From contig JAGLBE010000017.1 of the NCBI GenBank assembly GCA_018260445.1, positions 1 to 62,196 on the forward strand: a stretch of DNA of 62,196 nucleotides, in the 5' to 3' direction. Positions 36,917 through 47,267 of the stretch are shown piece by piece (the stretch's first letter is position 1; each line of letters opens with the position of its first letter). The position numbers were made by a program, and so were the translations under genes. The stretch comes from Psychrobacter sp. Lineage in GTDB: Bacteria > Pseudomonadota > Gammaproteobacteria > Pseudomonadales > Moraxellaceae. Below the pieces are notes generated by a model. It saw nothing but the letters and a program-made list of their open reading frames with translations, had not been told where the DNA came from and ran no database searches.

Positions 36917-37498
36917 ATGAGCAGTGATTTGGATAAGCCGGATATTAGAGCAGCCAATGTTTGTCCGCCGTTGCCTAAAGGCGCAAGCGGCTTCGATAGG
37001 GTGGTGTACTGGCTGGGGATTGGGCTGGGTAGTGGATTGCCAAAGCGTGCGCCCGGTACTTGGGGCACTGTGGGTGGTTTGCTGGTTGGCATACCGCTAA
37101 TGCTACTGGGATTTTGGCCATTTTTAATTATTACCGTATTGGCCAATATTGTGGGCATTTGGATTTGTGAGCGCACCTCGGTGTTGATGAATGTGCATGA
37201 TGATCCGCATATCGTTTGGGATGAATGGGCGGGTATGTGGATAACGTTGTTACCGCTTGCCTATATTGGCTTGGGTAATCTTGCTACTATAGATAATATA
37301 TCCTTGGATTGGCTCGCTATTGTCAGTGCTTTTTTACTGTTCCGCTTTTTTGATATTGTGAAGCCCTATCCCATCGGCTGGATTGACAGCAAAGTGAGAG
37401 GCGGCTTAGGCATTATGCTAGATGATGTTGTGGCGGCACTCATGGCGCTAGTCACGATGGCAGTGTTTAGTATGGTGGCAATGCGAATACTGTTTTAA
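36917..37498 (+). CDS. pgpA: Phosphatidylglycerophosphatase A
   Basis: PgpA removes phosphate from phosphatidylglycerophosphate to make phosphatidylglycerol in the inner membrane. The motifs SGLPKRAPGTWGTVGGLLVG, HDDPHIVWDEWAGMWIT, RFFDIVKPYPIGWIDSKVRG and GLGIMLDDVVAAL are characteristic. There are about four membrane helices. It follows thiL by 20 bases and is the last gene of the nusB-thiL-pgpA unit. Confidence 0.95.
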   Translation: MSSDLDKPDIRAANVCPPLPKGASGFDRVVYWLGIGLGSGLPKRAPGTWGTVGGLLVGIPLMLLGFWPFLIITVLANIVGIWICERTSVLMNVHDDPHIVWDEWAGMWITLLPLAYIGLGNLATIDNISLDWLAIVSAFLLFRFFDIVKPYPIGWIDSKVRGGLGIMLDDVVAALMALVTMAVFSMVAMRILF

Positions 37499-37564
37499 CC
37501 TATTTATTGTTTATCCCGCAAAAGCCTTTTTTTATCCAAAAGCAGGTTCACTAATTTATTAACG

Positions 37565-38968
37565 ATGATTCTTATGACGCAAACTTTGCAACCAGCCCCC
37601 TCTTTATTATCCATCATTATCCTTGCCGCTGGAAAAGGCACTCGCATGCAATCGGCTAAGCCTAAAGTGTTGCAGACGCTTGCCGCCAAGCCGCTATTGA
37701 CCCATGTGCTCGACACCTGCCAAACCCTCAACACCGATAACACCATTGTGGTGTATGGGTTTGGTGGCGACCAAGTGAAAGCGGCAATGCGCGACTACGA
37801 CTATAAGGTTACGTGGGTAGAGCAAGTAGAGCAATTGGGCACCGGTCATGCAGTAAAAGTGACTTTGGATGCGTTACCGATGACCGGCAAAAGCCTTATT
37901 CTGTATGGTGATGTGCCTTTGGTCAGTGCCGCTACTCTAAAGCGCCTGCAACACGCCAATGTCGAAGGGTTGTCGATGTTGACCCTAACCGTCGACAATC
38001 CGTTTGGCTTAGGGCGCATCAAGCGTAATGACAACCATGACGTGATTGCCATTGTCGAACAAAAAGATGCCAGCGCTGCCGAACAAGCGATTTGTGAAAT
38101 CAACAGTGGTATCTATTGCGTTGATAATGCGCTGCTGCATCAGTATCTGCCTAAGCTGTCTAATGATAATGCCCAACATGAATATTATCTGACCGATATC
38201 GTTAAAATGGCGGTAGCAGATGGCATAACGATTGCTGCTATCGAGCCTGAGCATACCTTTGAGATTGACGGGGTTAATAATCGCCAACAATTAGCCACTT
38301 TAGAGCGCCGCTGGCAAGCCAAATTGGTGGCAGATTTGCAGGAACAAGGGGTACAATTTGCAGACCCAAGCCGTGTCGATATCCGCGCCCAAATGAGCGT
38401 TGGTCAAGATATCTTCGTTGATATTAACGTGGTGTTTCAAGGTAAGGTCGTTTTAGGCAATAACGTTACCATTGACGCAGGCTGCATTATTAAAGACAGC
38501 TACATTGGCGATAATGTGCATCTTAAGCCGTATTGTGTGTTAGATGATGCCCAGCTTGGCGCTGCGGTAAGTGTTGGCCCATTTGCCCATTTGCGGCCAC
38601 AAACCGTCTTAGCCGATAACGCCCGTTTGGGTAATTTTGTCGAAATTAAAAAATCGTACTTGGGGGCAGGTAGCAAGGTCAATCATTTAAGCTATATCGG
38701 CGATGCGACGATTGGCGCTGCGGTTAATGTTGGCGCTGGGGTGATTACTTGTAATTATGATGGGTTCAATAAACACCAAACCTTAATAGCGGATAATGCG
38801 TTTATTGGCTCGAACTCAAGCCTAGTGGCCCCCGTGACTATTGGCCATACCGCAACCATTGGCGCAGGCTCGGTGATTACTAAAGATGTCGCCGCTAACG
38901 CCCTAGCTATTGGACGGGGACGTCAAATTCAAAAAGAGAATTACAAACGCCCCGATAAAGATGAGTAG
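37565..38968 (+). CDS. glmU: Bifunctional GlcNAc-1-phosphate uridylyltransferase / acetyltransferase
   Basis: GlmU makes UDP-GlcNAc for peptidoglycan and LPS. The N-terminal uridylyltransferase has IIILAAGKGTRMQSAKPKVL and QLGTGHAVK and LYGDVPLV. The C-terminal acetyltransferase is a left-handed beta helix of hexapeptide repeats with FVEIKKSYLGAGSKVNHLSY and GAGVITCNYDGFNKHQT. 467 residues, normal. ATG 37565 and ATG 37574 (MTQTL) are both possible. glmS, the first enzyme of the same pathway, follows 88 bases later. Confidence 0.97.
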   Translation: MILMTQTLQPAPSLLSIIILAAGKGTRMQSAKPKVLQTLAAKPLLTHVLDTCQTLNTDNTIVVYGFGGDQVKAAMRDYDYKVTWVEQVEQLGTGHAVKVTLDALPMTGKSLILYGDVPLVSAATLKRLQHANVEGLSMLTLTVDNPFGLGRIKRNDNHDVIAIVEQKDASAAEQAICEINSGIYCVDNALLHQYLPKLSNDNAQHEYYLTDIVKMAVADGITIAAIEPEHTFEIDGVNNRQQLATLERRWQAKLVADLQEQGVQFADPSRVDIRAQMSVGQDIFVDINVVFQGKVVLGNNVTIDAGCIIKDSYIGDNVHLKPYCVLDDAQLGAAVSVGPFAHLRPQTVLADNARLGNFVEIKKSYLGAGSKVNHLSYIGDATIGAAVNVGAGVITCNYDGFNKHQTLIADNAFIGSNSSLVAPVTIGHTATIGAGSVITKDVAANALAIGRGRQIQKENYKRPDKDE

Positions 38969-39056
38969 AGTTATGAGGGCGTATGGTCCACATGTCCCAT
39001 TTAAAATATTAACTATAAAAGATTAGCAGCAACTTCTCAAATATCAAGGATTTATT

Positions 39057-40904
39057 ATGTGCGGAATTGTGGGCGCAGTGGCGGAACGTAACATTTCTAA
39101 TATTCTACTAGAAGGTTTAAAACGACTGGAATATCGGGGCTACGATTCAGCGGGTTTAACGGTGATTCGAGATTGCGAATTGCACCGTGAGCGTCAAGTG
39201 GGCAAGGTACAAGCATTGGTCAATGCCGTCGATCAAAACGCTACCTTTTATGAGGGGCATATTGGTATTGCCCACACCCGCTGGGCCACCCATGGCGAAC
39301 CAGCGCAGCACAATGCGCATCCGCATGTGTCGGGCAAAGTGGCGGTGGTGCACAATGGGATTGTCGAAAATTATGGCATTTTAAAAGACGAGTTGCTTAA
39401 AAAGGGGTATGTGTTCACCTCAGAAACCGATACCGAGGTGGTCGCCCATTTAGTGGCCGAGGCTTATGAGCAATCCCACAATTTATTCAAAGCCGTTGAG
39501 CAGGTGATACCTAGGTTACAAGGGGCGTTTGCTTTAGGCGTTTTGCATGTGGATAATCCTGATAAGTTAATCACAGTGCGCTTGGGCTCGCCCTTGGTCA
39601 TCGGCGTGGGGATTGGCGAGAATTTTATTGCTTCTGATCAACTGGCTTTGTTGCCCGTCACCAACCGTTTTATGTATTTAGAAGAGGGCGATATCGCCAT
39701 CGTCAAGCGAGACAGCATTGCCGTATTTGCCAATGGGGTGCGCGTAGAGCGGGCGGTAAATGAGCTCGATGCCAAGCAGCACAATGCCGATAAAGGCGAG
39801 TTTAAGCACTATATGCTTAAAGAGATTTATGAGCAGCCCGATGCGGTAGCGCGAACCATCGCTATGGGGGTGACGGCGACGGGTCTAAAGCCTGAGTTTT
39901 TAGAGCGCCATAATAAGACGTTAGCGGCCATCCACCATATCCAAATACTCGCCTGTGGTACCAGCTATCATGCGGGTATGGTGGCTAAATATTGGTTTGA
40001 GAGTTTAACCCGTCTGCCTTGCGCTATCGATATTGCTAGTGAGTTTCGCTATCGCAGCCCCGTTGTGGTCGATAACACCTTGATGATTTGTATCTCGCAG
40101 TCTGGTGAAACCGCCGATACCTTATCTGCGCTTAGGGATATCCAGCGCCGCAGTCAAAACAATGAAGTCGCCGGTTTGCTAAGCCTAGCTTTATGCAACG
40201 TGGCGACCTCGTCGTTAGTGCGTGAAACGGATATCTTTTTACCAACCCACGCTGGGGTAGAGATTGGCGTCGCCTCTACCAAAGCCTTTACCACCCAACT
40301 TGCTGCCTTAATGTTATTGGTGCTTAAAATTGGCCAAGTGCAGCAGCGTATGGCTCAGGTTGATTTTGCTAAACTCATAGCCGAGCTGCATAATTTGCCC
40401 GGACAGTTATACAATAGCTTGGCACTCGATGCGGCTATTGAACAGTTAAGCGAGAAGTTTGAGAATAAAAAAAGCGCCTTGTTTTTAGGGCGAGGGGTGC
40501 AGTTTCCTATTGCTTTGGAAGGCGCTTTAAAGTTAAAAGAAATTTCCTACATTCATGCTGAAGGCTACGCCGCAGGTGAGCTTAAACATGGGCCACTGGC
40601 TTTGGTCGATAAAGACATGCCAATTGTGGTACTGGCACCAAAAGACAGTATGCTCGATAAACTCAAAGCCAATATGCAAGAGGTGCATGCTCGCCATGGT
40701 GAGCTGTTTGTGTTTGCAGGGGAGACCACTCAAATTAGCAGCGATGAGCGCCAACATGTGATTCATGTGCCCGATGTTTATGAGCCATTGGCGCCTATTG
40801 TGTATAGCGTGCCCTTGCAATTGCTGTCGTATCATGTGGCCGTGATGCGTGGCACCGATGTCGACCAGCCGCGTAATCTAGCCAAAAGCGTGACGGTTGA
40901 ATAG
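39057..40904 (+). CDS. glmS: Glutamine-fructose-6-phosphate aminotransferase
   Basis: GlmS forms glucosamine-6-phosphate from fructose-6-phosphate and glutamine. The catalytic Cys2 is in MCGIVGAV, the glutaminase domain has THGEPAQHNAHPH, and two SIS domains follow with ACGTSYHAGMVAKYWFE, CISQSGETADTLSALRD and KELSYIHAEGYAAGE-like KEISYIHAEGYAAGELKHGP. The end AKSVTVE is typical. CAAGGA precedes ATG 39057. Confidence 0.98.
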   Translation: MCGIVGAVAERNISNILLEGLKRLEYRGYDSAGLTVIRDCELHRERQVGKVQALVNAVDQNATFYEGHIGIAHTRWATHGEPAQHNAHPHVSGKVAVVHNGIVENYGILKDELLKKGYVFTSETDTEVVAHLVAEAYEQSHNLFKAVEQVIPRLQGAFALGVLHVDNPDKLITVRLGSPLVIGVGIGENFIASDQLALLPVTNRFMYLEEGDIAIVKRDSIAVFANGVRVERAVNELDAKQHNADKGEFKHYMLKEIYEQPDAVARTIAMGVTATGLKPEFLERHNKTLAAIHHIQILACGTSYHAGMVAKYWFESLTRLPCAIDIASEFRYRSPVVVDNTLMICISQSGETADTLSALRDIQRRSQNNEVAGLLSLALCNVATSSLVRETDIFLPTHAGVEIGVASTKAFTTQLAALMLLVLKIGQVQQRMAQVDFAKLIAELHNLPGQLYNSLALDAAIEQLSEKFENKKSALFLGRGVQFPIALEGALKLKEISYIHAEGYAAGELKHGPLALVDKDMPIVVLAPKDSMLDKLKANMQEVHARHGELFVFAGETTQISSDERQHVIHVPDVYEPLAPIVYSVPLQLLSYHVAVMRGTDVDQPRNLAKSVTVE

Positions 40905-40960
40905 TTTTTTTGCTAGTTTTAAAGGTTTGTCAGCGAGTAATAAAGTATCATACTGGCTGA

Positions 40961-41019
40961 CTAACTTTGAAAATCTAACTTTGAAAATCTAACTTTGAAA
41001 ATCTAAAAGCTTTGAAAAT
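40961..41019. repeat. 14-bp tandem repeat between glmS and the methyltransferase gene
   Basis: CTAACTTTGAAAAT occurs three times in succession, followed by a degenerate unit. It separates the convergent glmS and the HNH/methyltransferase cassette, next to the edge of the AT-rich insert. Confidence 0.9.
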
Positions 41020-41643
41020 TTAACAGGGTTTAATTAATACATTGAACCATGTATCGTTTCTATGCACTCGCTTATCTTGTGTTATCCATACTTCATCCTC
41101 AATACGTCTATGTAATCGATGTTTTATTAAAGCCCATCTTTCTTCATTCAAATCGCAGAAAAATCGGCCATTATCTATACGTTCACTATCACCATATTTA
41201 AACGACGCATAAATGACGCCTTCAGTCGTTAACATATCTAGTAAGGTCTCTATAAGGCTTGGAAGTTGAACATAGGACACATGCAATAAAGAGGCACACG
41301 CCCAAATCCCTGTAAACGATTCATTCCAGTTTTGGGCGGCGAGGTCTGAAAAATTTAAACATACCCAGTGGATACCATGAGTTGAATTATTAGAGGCTGT
41401 GACTAAATCAATCAAGGTTTGACTACCATCTATCGCAGTAACATTAAAACCTTGATTGGCAAAATAGAGGCTATCTCGCCCAGAACCACAACCTAAATCT
41501 AAAATACGTTGCTCACGACCAAAGATACTTGGCAGTGCATCAATAAAAGGCGTATACAATACTTGCATATCCACATTAAGGGTTTGCTTGATAAATTGTT
41601 TGGCGTTTTTACTATAAAAAACTAACGTTCGGTTTATACACAT
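41020..41643 (-). CDS. Class I SAM-dependent methyltransferase (non-DNA type)
   Basis: A 207-residue Rossmann methyltransferase with motif I RILDLGCGSGRDSLYFANQG (47-66) and motif II TAIDGSQTLIDL, then WACASLLHVSYVQLPSLIET and GVIYASFKYGDSERIDNGRF. There is no NPPY/DPPY motif of N6-adenine or N4-cytosine DNA methylases and no PCQ/ENV of C5 enzymes, so a small molecule, tRNA or protein is a likelier acceptor. It starts 11 bases after the HNH gene stop; the pair is probably one transcript. Base composition is AT-richer than neighbouring glm genes. Confidence 0.8.
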   Translation of the reverse strand: MCINRTLVFYSKNAKQFIKQTLNVDMQVLYTPFIDALPSIFGREQRILDLGCGSGRDSLYFANQGFNVTAIDGSQTLIDLVTASNNSTHGIHWVCLNFSDLAAQNWNESFTGIWACASLLHVSYVQLPSLIETLLDMLTTEGVIYASFKYGDSERIDNGRFFCDLNEERWALIKHRLHRRIEDEVWITQDKRVHRNDTWFNVLIKPC

Positions 41644-41654
41644 AGTTTAGGGCT

Positions 41655-42728
41655 TTAAAATATATTTGAAACTTGGTATTTAGGTTGCCAGTCAAAAATC
41701 AAACGCTCTTTTGAGAAGTTATAGGACTTTTGCAAAAATTTCTTGCGTTCATCAGGCTTTTTGCCTGTTTGAATCATTAGTGTCTCTTTTAAAGGGTGGT
41801 CACTACAAATTAGATATTCATTACGAGTATGTAAGCGTTCTAGTAAAGAAATTGTTGGCACTTGAGCAAACTTACCGTTTTCACCTCGATTGCAATTTTG
41901 ACATGCCAATACCAAGTTCCAAACACCGTCCACATTTACAGGACGACAGCATCCAGCGGTTGTGACATCCGGCTTTAAAACGTGAGGAAAAAAGTGATCA
42001 ACTTCTGCAAGCATGTCATGCGCTACCGTTAGGTTAATCTCTTGGAAACAATAAAAGCATTTGCTTTTTTGATAGCCATTTAAGGCACTGCGTGAGCTGG
42101 TAATACTGATGCGTCGATGGGTGGTGTCATGAGTGAAAAGTTGCTTGGTCTCTTGGTCAAATTCTACTGCAATTAAGTTTTTATTGAGTTTGAGTTCCCA
42201 AGCCTTTTCAACTAGATTCCACCGTGATTCTGTTTCTTGATTCAGTGTATCTGCAGTATAGTCATATAAGTAGAACAATCTGAATAAGTTTTCCGTTAAT
42301 CGTATTCCTTTTTTATGTTTACGTTCGTCAATGAAAAAGTCTTCATTAATGACGTCATAAAATTTTTCATGCATTGCTTTAGTATTAACGATATGAAATC
42401 TATTAAGTACGTGGTTAAATCCTTTTTGCACTGTCATATCCACTAAGTCAGATTCACTAATTTTACCCTTATTAAAATTTGTGCAGGCTTCTAAAAAAAG
42501 ACTGCTATTTGCGGTGATTTGCTTAGGGCTATGTTTTAAATGCTCACATAAGTGCATGGCATAAGGTAGGGCTAAATCTTCTAGAGGAATCAAATCAGAC
42601 TGGCTATCTAAGCTGATATCAATCAAGCTTTTTGCCAATGCAAATTTATAGGAAGCGGTATTTTTACCAAATAAAATAATGGCACGCCAGTAATTTTCTA
42701 ATGTGGGTTCAACATTTACGAAGTTCAT
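41655..42728 (-). CDS. HNH endonuclease domain protein
   Basis: A 357-residue protein with a novel-looking N-terminal region of about 220 residues and an HNH domain at about 224-290. The first zinc knuckle is C224-x2-C227, the catalytic pair is D244-H245 in EVDHFFPH, and WNLVLACQNCNRGENGKFA gives N271, C276, C279 and N280. All core HNH positions are present, so nuclease activity is plausible. I do not recognise the N-terminal part (MNFVNVEPTLENYWRAIILF). The gene is AT-rich with codon use unlike glmS or the aldolase, suggesting acquisition. Its partner is the methyltransferase downstream. Confidence 0.8.
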   Translation of the reverse strand: MNFVNVEPTLENYWRAIILFGKNTASYKFALAKSLIDISLDSQSDLIPLEDLALPYAMHLCEHLKHSPKQITANSSLFLEACTNFNKGKISESDLVDMTVQKGFNHVLNRFHIVNTKAMHEKFYDVINEDFFIDERKHKKGIRLTENLFRLFYLYDYTADTLNQETESRWNLVEKAWELKLNKNLIAVEFDQETKQLFTHDTTHRRISITSSRSALNGYQKSKCFYCFQEINLTVAHDMLAEVDHFFPHVLKPDVTTAGCCRPVNVDGVWNLVLACQNCNRGENGKFAQVPTISLLERLHTRNEYLICSDHPLKETLMIQTGKKPDERKKFLQKSYNFSKERLIFDWQPKYQVSNIF

Positions 42729-43272
42729 ATCTTTGCCATGACTATTTGTTGACCATCACGTGAGGCGAATGAAGGGTGCAACGGTTTAAGTTAGCGTTTA
42801 TTGGTACAGCCTATTGCAGATTTTCAGTGAATTATCAGCCTGCAAGATAGAATCTACGCTGACCGACTCAAAGTCTTTTGTTAATTCACCTTAAGTCTGC
42901 TTGGTCGACCCTCGTACAGTTAAACTATAGTCAAACTCAGATAATGTCATGACCAGTCGACCGACTGAAGATAGCACCAGTAGTTCATCTAAGGAAGGCC
43001 TCACCATTGTAGCTACCTTTAGGCAGTTTGCTTGTCTACCAAAATACTTCTAGTATGCTAATCAATGGTCATATAAGCAAGAGTCCATGCCGAAATTTAA
43101 TTTGGGTATGATAATTGATGATTTTGCTATAAAATATACCCCCAATGCAAACAACGTTTTATAGGGATTTTAGTAGGACTATTACTTAGCTAAAACCTAA
43201 CAACACAGCCTGACAACACAGCCTGACAATCCAGTAAGCCCAATACAATAAACCCGATAACAGGATAATATA
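42729..43272. other. Intergenic region between the HNH cassette and the aldolase gene
   Basis: This 544-base gap separates divergent genes and should hold both promoters. A 39-codon frame on the minus strand near 42895-43010 starts MVRPSLDELLVLSSVGRL but has no recognisable relatives and may be a decayed piece of a mobile gene. A 13-base unit (ACAACACAGCCTG) occurs twice at about 43198-43225, just before the aldolase gene. Confidence 0.4.
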
Positions 43273-44163
43273 ATGAGCTACCAACAACAATTACAGCGGA
43301 TACAACAAGATAACGGCTTTATCGCGGCGCTAGATCAAAGCGGCGGCAGCACGCCTAAGGCTTTGCGCAGCTACGGCATTGATGAGAGCGAATACAGCAA
43401 CGATGACGAAATGTTTGGCAAGGTGCATGAGATGCGTACCCGTATTATGACCTGTGACTGCTTTGATAGTGGCCGGGTGCTTGGGGCTATTTTATTCGAA
43501 GACACCATGGATCGTCAGGTGAACGGCAAGCCAACCGCAAACTATCTTTGGGAAGATAAAAACATTGTTCCATTTTTAAAAGTCGATAAGGGCTTAGCAG
43601 AAGAGATGGACGGCGTCCAGGTGATGAAACCTATTGCTAACTTAAGTGCCTTACTTGACAAAGCCAAGAACTATCCCATTTTTGGCACCAAAATGCGCTC
43701 GGTGATTCACATTGCGTCTGTTGATGGGATTGCCACGCTGGTGCAGCAGCAGTTTGATGTTGCCAAACAAATTTTGTCGCAAGGGTTTATGCCGATTGTT
43801 GAGCCAGAGGTCGATATCAACAGTAGCGATAAGCTGGCCTCTGAGGTGTTGTTAAGAGACGAGTTACTGCGCAATCTAGACAGCCTTGACGACGACCATC
43901 AAGTGATGTTAAAGCTCACTTTGCCAGAGGAGGCAGGGTTTTATAAGGTATTAGTGGATCACCCCAAAGTACTCAAAGTGGTGGCGCTATCGGGCGGCTA
44001 TAGCCGTGATGAAGCGTGCGAGCGCTTAAAACAAAATCCGGGGATGATAGCCAGCTTTTCACGTGCCTTTACTGAGGGGTTATCTGCACAACAGTCCGAT
44101 AAAGAATTTTCAGACACCATTGATGCTTCAATTGATAAGATTTATACGGCATCAAAAGTTTAA
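43273..44163 (+). CDS. fda: Class I fructose-bisphosphate aldolase
   Basis: Cleaves fructose-1,6-bisphosphate in glycolysis and forms it in gluconeogenesis, using a Schiff base. The 296-residue protein begins QQQLQRIQQDNGFIAALDQS and continues GGSTPKALRSYGI, DTMDRQVNGKPTANYLWEDK, MPIVEPEVDINSSDKLASE and VMLKLTLPEE with the active-site Lys. It belongs to the Staphylococcus-type single-domain class I aldolases rather than archaeal FbaB. AGGA precedes ATG 43273. Confidence 0.93.
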   Translation: MSYQQQLQRIQQDNGFIAALDQSGGSTPKALRSYGIDESEYSNDDEMFGKVHEMRTRIMTCDCFDSGRVLGAILFEDTMDRQVNGKPTANYLWEDKNIVPFLKVDKGLAEEMDGVQVMKPIANLSALLDKAKNYPIFGTKMRSVIHIASVDGIATLVQQQFDVAKQILSQGFMPIVEPEVDINSSDKLASEVLLRDELLRNLDSLDDDHQVMLKLTLPEEAGFYKVLVDHPKVLKVVALSGGYSRDEACERLKQNPGMIASFSRAFTEGLSAQQSDKEFSDTIDASIDKIYTASKV

Positions 44164-44177
44164 TGGTCATGCTACTT

Positions 44178-44244
44178 CTAAGTACCAGTTTCTAAGTACC
44201 AGTTTCTAAGTACCAGTTTCTAAGTACCAGTTTCTAAGTACCAA
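44178..44244. repeat. 14-bp tandem repeat, 4 full copies and a fifth partial
   Basis: CTAAGTACCAGTTT repeats perfectly from 44178 to 44233 with a fifth, truncated unit. It lies just before the shared terminator of the aldolase and thiC genes. There are no spacers between units, so it is not a CRISPR array. Confidence 0.95.
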
Positions 44245-44251
44245 TAGATGA

Positions 44252-44292
44252 AAAAAAGCTTGAATCACTAAGACTAGGATTCAAGCTTTTTT
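44252..44292. terminator. Bidirectional terminator between the aldolase gene and thiC
   Basis: AAAAAAGCTTGAATC pairs perfectly with GATTCAAGCTTTTTT around an 11-base loop. Both flanks carry T-runs on their own strand, fitting a shared terminator for two convergent genes. Confidence 0.93.
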
Positions 44293-44323
44293 GTTTGACC
44301 CGTTTATGTACAACCCCGACAAT

Positions 44324-46420
<2,097 letters not shown>

Positions 46421-46574
46421 TTAAACAGACAAAAACCAAAGACTCAGCAAGCACCACCTTTCTCTATATCGCAAGCTTAAGTGCAGCGGCTATCGGCTAT
46501 TGCCAAGCCGCTAACGGCTACCAGTTTGCCAAGTCGCAATAAGATAGCCGTATAAACAGGATAAGCGAGATACA

Positions 46575-46660
46575 ATGATGACTTCCCTACGGCGGTATAA
46601 ACCGCATCAGGTTCGACGGGTGATGTCTCAGTAAACGCTTGCTGTTGACCACTATTGTAA
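46575..46660 (-). promoter_or_regulatory. TPP riboswitch upstream of thiC
   Basis: Read on the minus strand, the thi-box elements occur in order: ACTGAGA (46625-46631), CACCCGTCGAACCTGAT, a GCGGTTTATACCGC stem and GTAGGGAAGT (46581-46590). Spacing and the conserved CTGAGA/ACCTGAT/GGGAA elements match the TPP aptamer. About 200 bases separate it from the thiC start, enough for an expression platform; I do not resolve that structure. Boundaries are approximate. Confidence 0.92.
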
Positions 46661-46680
46661 GATGAGCAGACTAGTAACAC

Positions 46681-47267
46681 TGCTTCTATCTAATGATTCC
46701 TCGATAAAAAGCATCTATCACAGGCCTATCATCCTATTGCTCTAAGTTCTAAGTATTGATGAGCCAGTTATGCAGTAGTGGTCAAAAACAAGGTCTACAC
46801 CCCGAGTCTTTACTGAGCACTATCTTAGCAGACTATTGCTTAAACAGGTAACTGCAAATGGTGACGCTATTAGGCCAAAGAGCCGCCGCACAAACAGGGT
46901 TAAGTAACAATGGTCTATTAAAACCTATGAATAGTTACAACAGTTTAACAAAAAAGGGTCTATTTCATCAAACTGTCATATTTAACGGTCAAAATGTGCT
47001 AAATCCTGCTAGGGCATCATTTAAGTATGAGTGGATTGTTGCTGAAAGAAAAGAGCTGAAAGATTAGTGTGGATGAATGCTTGGAGTTTTATGCACACTC
47101 ATCAAGTTTACCCATAGTAGTCAACCATCATACTCAAATGATGCCGAGAACATATTACCAAGCACTTGTTAACAAGTACTTGATAACAAGAACTTATTAA
47201 CGGATATGTTTATTTAATCATGTCTTTATCATGCTCGTTTATATTAAAGTAACTCTTAGGAGATAAT
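46681..47267. other. Intergenic region between thiC leader and pstS
   Basis: A 69-codon frame (46858-47067) has no recognisable features and I do not call it. CTGTCAT at 46974 is one half of a Pho-box consensus but the second half is poor. Close to pstS, ATCATG occurs twice exactly 11 bases apart (47217 and 47228), the spacing of PhoB-type direct repeats, though the sequence is not the consensus. Confidence 0.4.
47164..47205. repeat. 14-bp palindromic tandem repeat upstream of pstS
   Basis: ACTTGTTAACAAGT, ACTTGATAACAAGA and ACTTATTAACGGAT follow head to tail. The first contains the perfect palindrome CTTGTTAACAAG, so the array could be an operator as well as a repeat. It is 60-100 bases before the pstS start. 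Confidence 0.75.

Noticed and set aside
41020-42728. Classical restriction-modification system
   Set aside because: The methyltransferase lacks the catalytic motifs of DNA methylases, so I do not call it R-M.
42895-43010. 39-codon frame on the minus strand as a transposase fragment
   Set aside because: No match to any transposase motif I can recognise; left as unexplained intergenic sequence.
44178-44244. Possible CRISPR-like array
   Set aside because: Units of 14 bases abut without spacers and no cas genes are nearby; it is a plain tandem repeat.
46974-46993. Pho box upstream of pstS
   Set aside because: Only one CTGTCAT half-site is good; the second half is at the wrong spacing and poorly matched, about 290 bases from the start codon.
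46858-47067. 69-codon ORF upstream of pstS
   Set aside because: No recognisable motif or coding pattern and only a weak AGG upstream; lies in a regulatory gap and is probably chance.
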